Below are positions 59,401-64,000 of a stretch of DNA of 64,000 nucleotides, in pieces. Both the position numbers and the translations under genes were made by a program. Positions within the stretch are counted from its first letter, which is position 1, and the number at the start of each line of letters is the position of its first letter. The notes beneath the pieces were generated by a model. The model had not been told where the DNA came from. It saw only the letters and a program-made list of their open reading frames with translations, and searched no databases. This stretch comes from Gorsachius magnificus (taxonomy: Eukaryota > Chordata > Aves > Pelecaniformes > Ardeidae): positions 13,934,984-13,998,983 of the forward strand of contig CM067082.1 of NCBI GenBank assembly GCA_034008185.1, given 5' to 3'.

Positions 59401-61346
59401 AGTTTGTGCAACTTTTTCTGATTATTTCACTCTTCTGGCAGAGACCTTGATGGTATCTGGATTCTCAGTAGGTATCACTCTGTCTTTCAATTTGGATTGC
59501 TCACCCGGAGTTTGTGCACAGCTACTGCTTGCTGTCAACTTTGTCCCTTGGTTTATTTTGGTTTACCTGTCCCTGCAGATTGTAGGTATTTTTCCTAGGG
59601 CTAGATCTGCTTGCTTCCCCAGTCTCTCCAGTGAAATGGATTAGGTGTCCTGTCTCTTAAAAGTGAGGGGTTTATAACTAATTTTTACAACCTTTTTTTA
59701 TGTACAAGCATAGCAAATATTCCATTCCTGTTCTAAGCACAAATGAATCTCTAATTTCATTTTGTTCTGTCTCAGGACTTAAGTTGCAACAATGAAATTT
59801 ACTTACTGAAGTGCTGCAGCCTTGATGGGCTTTGTTCCCATATACACCCACATTCCCTGTATCTTCTCCAAGCTGATCCTTCCTCCAACACCAACTCCTT
59901 TCCCCAGTTTCTATGCAGGGGGCTAAACTGTCCTGTTCACTTTCTGTCAATGACTTCTCTAGTGGATGTGAATGAACAGTTTCCTAAGGAAGACTGTGCA
60001 TATATTTTATGGAAAATAAGATCTTTAATCACCAATGGCATCAGGAATATGAGAGTATCCTGTGGGAAGTGAAGAGTCATAATTGCACTGAGGTCTGACC
60101 TATCACTTCATTTGAGCATAATAATGCCCAGCGTCTCTCTGGCAAGCTAATCTTTCCTTCAGTGTATTCTTCCACCCACTCTCTTGTCCCTCAGAAGATG
60201 GCCCTGTGCCATTTAATTCCTCTTTCTGTTGATTTCCTTTTCAAATCTCAGTCATGAGAATGAAAATAAAGGCTTTTTTTAAAAAAAGGAACATTACCCA
60301 ACAAATGCTCAAGGGAATCACTTAAGCTTGAGTTTGTCTCATTTCATCTGCAACTCAAGCCTAGAAAACTACTGTGACTTCAGATGTCACTTGAGATCGT
60401 GCTTAAATCTGAGCACAAATTTAAGTGTCTCCCCAGAAGATCACTTCAGTTTTATCTGAGGCAGGTGTATACTGACTGTGTGGAAGAGCAGAAGGTTTAA
60501 GAATAATATTCAGGGACATCTACATGCCTCTGAAGGAACTTCCATGCAGCAGGTCCCAGAGCCCAAGTGAGGAACCCCTGTAGTCAGAAGGACTCCGGGT
60601 AAGTGCAGGGGGTTTCCCACAAAACACTTTTTACAGGACTGGGGCCTACATAAACAACAGAAGGCATTTTTCTGCGTTTCTGTCTCATCGCAGTGTGTTC
60701 CCAACAATGGTTTCAGAGAGTGAACAGATCCAAAGAATGAGGCAAAGTATACACTTGATAGTTCTTTGCTGATTGGAGACATAGGAATGGATGTTGATAT
60801 TTTGGAAACTGTGAAACATGCTTCCTAACCTAAACTGTTCCCTGATTCTCATGTGATTCAGAGACAAGTAAGCAGATCTTCTCTGCTTGTACTCCAGTGG
60901 TATTTAAATTACTGAAACTGCACAGGATGGTTTAAATTAGGTCTGAACAATAGAGCCTATTCAGGCTTTTGGTGAATCCACTAAATGCCTTTTGGCTCAT
61001 TATAAGAAGCCTATATTTGTAAAGGAATTGATTTTCCTGCCATTTTTATAATGTTAATAACTGAAAATAGTTTATAAGAGTGTATTTTACTACAAGAATG
61101 ATTTTTTTATTCCAATTACCAACTTTTCATTAAATATTTTTACTAAAATTGATTGCCTTATTATATGTTTGTGCTAATTAAATAAAATCTCAGAATCACC
61201 ATCTACTAAAGCAGAGGATGTACTTTGGTGGAACAAAATCTGCCACAATGCTGGACAGAATACAAATTCCTGGCTGGGCTTCGTGTACTTCTGTTGCTCT
61301 GCAGGCTGCAGTGGCAGTCACTGCCTGTTCTGACTTAGTGATATGA
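56426..61346. other. Non-coding interval
   Basis: No coding exon or RNA gene was recognised. It holds a (TG)n at 58035-58060 and short AT-rich stretches. Open frames (for example 57951-58298 plus) run through the TG repeat and have no domains. Confidence 0.55.
58035..58060. repeat. (TG)13 dinucleotide repeat
   Basis: Thirteen TG units without interruption, a typical microsatellite. Confidence 0.95.
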
Positions 61347-61827
61347 AAGAAAGACATTGAGGTACTGGAGCTTGTCCAGAGAAGGGCAACAATGTTGGTG
61401 AAGAGTCTGGAGCACAAGTCTTATGAGGAGCGGCTGAGGGAACTGGGGCTATTCAGCCTGGGGAAAAGGAGGCTGAGGGGAGACCTTAGCGCAACTGCCT
61501 GACAGAAAGTTGTAGTGAGGTGGGTGTTGGTCTCTTTTCCCAGGTAACAGGCAATAGGACAAGAGGAAACGGTGTCAAGTTGCACCGGGGAGGTTTAGGT
61601 TGGATATTAGGAACAATTTTTTCACTGAAAAGGCTGTTAAGCATTGGAACTGGCTGCCCAGGGAAGTGGTTGAGTCCCCATCCCTGGAGGTGTTTAAAAG
61701 ATGGATAGATGTGGTGCTTAGGGACATGGTTTAGCAGTGGGATGGCAGCGTTAGGTTGATGGTTGGACTTGATGATCTTAGAGGTCTTTTCCAACCTAAA
61801 CGATTCTATGATTCTACGGTTCTATGA
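61347..61827 (+). mobile_element. CR1 LINE 3' fragment
   Basis: Begins AAGAAAGACATTGAGGTACT and runs through the end of ORF2 ([19 protein letters not shown], with a deletion near 61490 that removes the LYSYL part) and the 3' UTR (GTTGGACTTGATGATCTTAG) to ATTCTATGATTCTACGGTTC. It belongs to the same tail subfamily as the copy at 4580-5576. It is frameshifted and non-coding. Confidence 0.96.
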
Positions 61828-62612
61828 CTTCCTTGAACTACAGATTCATTTCCTCACTCAGTCTTTCTCTCAGCTGAGGTGTAAGAAATGTGTACCATGT
61901 GCTGGACAAAAATGGGATCCTGTTTTGCAGCATAAGTGTTGTCATGCTGATAAAATCTCTGCCAAAGTCTCACTGAAGTAAACTGACCAGTGTGAAAGGA
62001 AGTTGGCTATCTGGCCATTTAATACATGAAATCTTAAGAATCAAGAGTACACAGAGGAATATAGGGTACTTACACACAGTGGACAATTTTGCATGCAAAT
62101 TGCCAGGTTGTCATTTGACTAATTGCTTTTATGTGCAATTATTTGAGTCATTTGGACTGAATTAAAAATGAAATGATTTCACAAGAGTCTTTCCCTGACC
62201 ATTTTGTCCTCTTCCCAAAGATGTGGATAGTTGTGCAGCTGCTGCCCTTTGCCTCGAAGCTGACTGTTTCTGCTGATGTTATTTATATTTGGACAGTGCA
62301 GAGCATGGAGGATTTCAGATTTGTACTTGAGACAGCTAAATGGTGTCACAGGGAAAAAAAAAACCCACTAATTGTCCTCCTTTTAACAAAATCTTTCATT
62401 AGAGAAACATATTCTGTCTGTTGTGAGTGCAGAAAGATGAAGTGAGAGCCTGCATGGAGGTTGCAGTGGATATGGAATAGAGGACCAGAAGATTTGGGAG
62501 AACCAACCAAATGTCAAAGGTACTTTCAATTACTTCTTATTTCACTGAGTTAGAAATATCTTTTAAACCTCATTTAAATCTCTTTAACACTTACAAATAT
62601 TTTAAGGGTGGA
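61828..62612. other. Non-coding unique sequence
   Basis: No feature that I can support. Confidence 0.6.
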
Positions 62613-63041
62613 TCATAGAATCATAGAATGTTTTGGGTTGGAAGGGACCCCTAGAGGTCATCTAGTCCAACCCCCCTGCAGTGAGCAGGGACACCACTAA
62701 CTAGATCAGGTTGCTCAGAGCCCCGTCCAACCTCAGCTTGAATGTATGTAGGGATGGGGCCTCCACTACCTCTCTGGGCAACCCCTTCCAGTGTTTCACT
62801 ACCCTCATTGTAAAAAAATTTTCCCTTATATCCAGTCTAAACCTACCCTGTCTTAGTTTAAAACCACTACCCCTTGTCCTGTCACAGCTGGCCCTACTAA
62901 AAAGATTTTCCCCATCTTTCCTGTAGACCCCCTTTAGGTACTGAAAGGCCACAATCAGGTCTCCCTGCAGCCTTCTCTTCTCCAGGCTGAACAACCCCAA
63001 CTCTCTCAGCCTGTCCTCATAAGAGAGGTGCTCCAGCCCCT
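62613..63041 (-). mobile_element. CR1 LINE 3' fragment (left arm of a back-to-back pair)
   Basis: Starts at its 3' end with TCATAGAATCATAGAATGTT and reads back to GCTCCAGCCCC, where it abuts another CR1 in the opposite orientation. ORF2 motifs on the minus strand include [20 protein letters not shown] and [20 protein letters not shown]. It is close to the copy at 52568-53702. Confidence 0.96.
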
Positions 63042-63346
63042 GGATGCCACAAGGACAGCGCCAGACACTTCTCAGTGGTGCCCAGCGACAGAACAAGGGG
63101 CAATGGGCACAAACTGAACCATAAGAGTTGAATATGTGCAAGAACTTCAATTTGAGGGTGACAGAGCACTGGAACAGGCTGCCCTGTTGAAACAGGGTTG
63201 TGGAGTCTTCTCCTTTGGAGATATTCAAAACCTGCCTGGACGACGGCTTGTGCAACCTGCTCTAGGTGACCCTGCTTTAGCAGGGGGGTTGGACTGGATG
63301 ATCTCCGGAGGTCCCTTCCAATCCTTGCCATTGTGTGATTCTGTGA
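63042..63346 (+). mobile_element. CR1 LINE 3' fragment (right arm of a back-to-back pair)
   Basis: Starts GGATGCCACAAGGACAGCGC at the junction and ends TTGTGTGATTCTGTGA. It shows ATGGGCACAAACTGAACCAT, GGTGACAGAGCACTGGAACA and GGACTGGATGATCTCCGGAG. It belongs to the TCTGTGATTCTGTGA tail subfamily, unlike its neighbour. Confidence 0.96.
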
Positions 63347-64000
63347 ACACCCACTGCTCTTTGCCATGCTCTCAGCATGGCCCCAAAATCATTACCTACA
63401 CACTAAGGTGCTCCCAGAAGCCCCCAAGGAGGTTCCAGCTTCTGTTTTACTCTTCCTTTTTTTTGCTGCTCCTGTTCTGAGAAGACAATCTTTCAACCTG
63501 CAGGTTTCATCACTCCAATTGCAACCACAGTGGGAGGTTGTTAGCGTTTGGCACTGCTGAAATCAACAGCCTGTTTGAGAAGACCTTGGAGTTCTTTGTA
63601 GCTGCGGGCAGAAAGCAGCTGGTTCTGCTGCAAAGGCTACACGAGATGCTCTTGCTCAGCAGCTGGCTGCAGCCGATGCTGGCTACTGCTGCAAAGCCTT
63701 ACTCTGCCAGCAAAGCCTCCTGCTGGAGACACGGCTTGTACTAGTAAATTTGTTCTTTGATGTACTTTATCACCTCCATAAATACATTTGCTATACTGCT
63801 AAAATGGCATGGTTTGGGGAAGAGGGAGAGAGAGATTGTATTTACAGGCAAATGTTTGCTGGCATGGATGCATTGGGTTGAAATGGTGAATGTCTTTGCG
63901 CTCCTAAGTGACGGACTTAAGCTGGCAAAAGCACAATGTCACTGTCAGGGAGTAGAAGAGCTTAGTAGCAAAGGTGCTTTGATTTCAGTACTGGAAAAAA
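63347..64000. other. Non-coding unique sequence
   Basis: No feature that I can support to the end of the window. Confidence 0.6.

Noticed and set aside
62613..63346. Inverted CR1 pair as a single twin-primed insertion
   Set aside because: Twin priming leaves one 3' tail; here there are two tails of different subfamilies.
1..64000. CRISPR arrays, bacterial operons, rRNA or tRNA genes
   Set aside because: No regularly spaced direct repeats, no Shine-Dalgarno-led gene runs and no convincing cloverleaf were seen. The sequence is vertebrate nuclear DNA.

Overview
The window looks like gene-poor nuclear DNA from a bird. The main evidence is the repeat content: many 5'-truncated CR1 (chicken repeat 1) LINEs with the typical avian 3' ends (ATTCTATGATTCT or ATTCTGTGATTCTGTGA), an old amniote MIR-like SINE, and class III (ERVL-like) endogenous retroviruses with no envelope gene. 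I cannot name the species. I found no intact host protein-coding gene, no rRNA, no convincing tRNA and no CRISPR array. The one possible host coding remnant is a short coiled-coil-like open stretch at 11400-11556 on the minus strand.

Layout. From 1 to 16.2 kb the sequence is mostly unique, with one long CR1 (4580-5576), a polypyrimidine tract (8028-8184), two old CR1/MIR remnants and one short CR1. A solo LTR lies at 16201-16800 with a perfect 5-bp target duplication (AGCAG). From 16.8 to 23.9 kb there is unique sequence with three CR1 fragments. At 23866-30091 a minus-oriented LTR (flanked by GTCAC/GTCAT) is split by a plus-oriented provirus. That provirus (24055-29725) has lost its 5' LTR, primer-binding site and start of gag. 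After 3.7 kb of unique DNA comes a second, nearly full-length provirus on the minus strand (33781-40668), with two LTRs, a 5-bp duplication (CTCAA), a tRNA-Lys-type primer-binding site and a polypurine tract. From 40.7 to 64 kb the sequence is again mostly unique, with four more substantial CR1 copies, one clearly ancient CR1 and simple repeats.

Both proviruses carry gag, then an in-frame UAG, then protease, reverse transcriptase, RNase H and integrase, and then no env. They share three different in-frame stop codons and a gag frame disruption, so neither could make a complete Gag-Pol from a single continuous frame. They are inverted with respect to each other. Over about 4.07 kb (25073-29138 against 34499-38563) I see only six single-base differences, whereas the flanking parts of the same proviruses differ by several percent or more and the two LTRs of the second provirus differ at about ten sites in 560. 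That pattern points to recent gene conversion between the inverted copies, and it is the most interesting signal in the window. A second unusual point is the start of gag, which in the longer copy encodes hydrophobic, probably membrane-spanning segments around a loop with N-glycosylation sequons.
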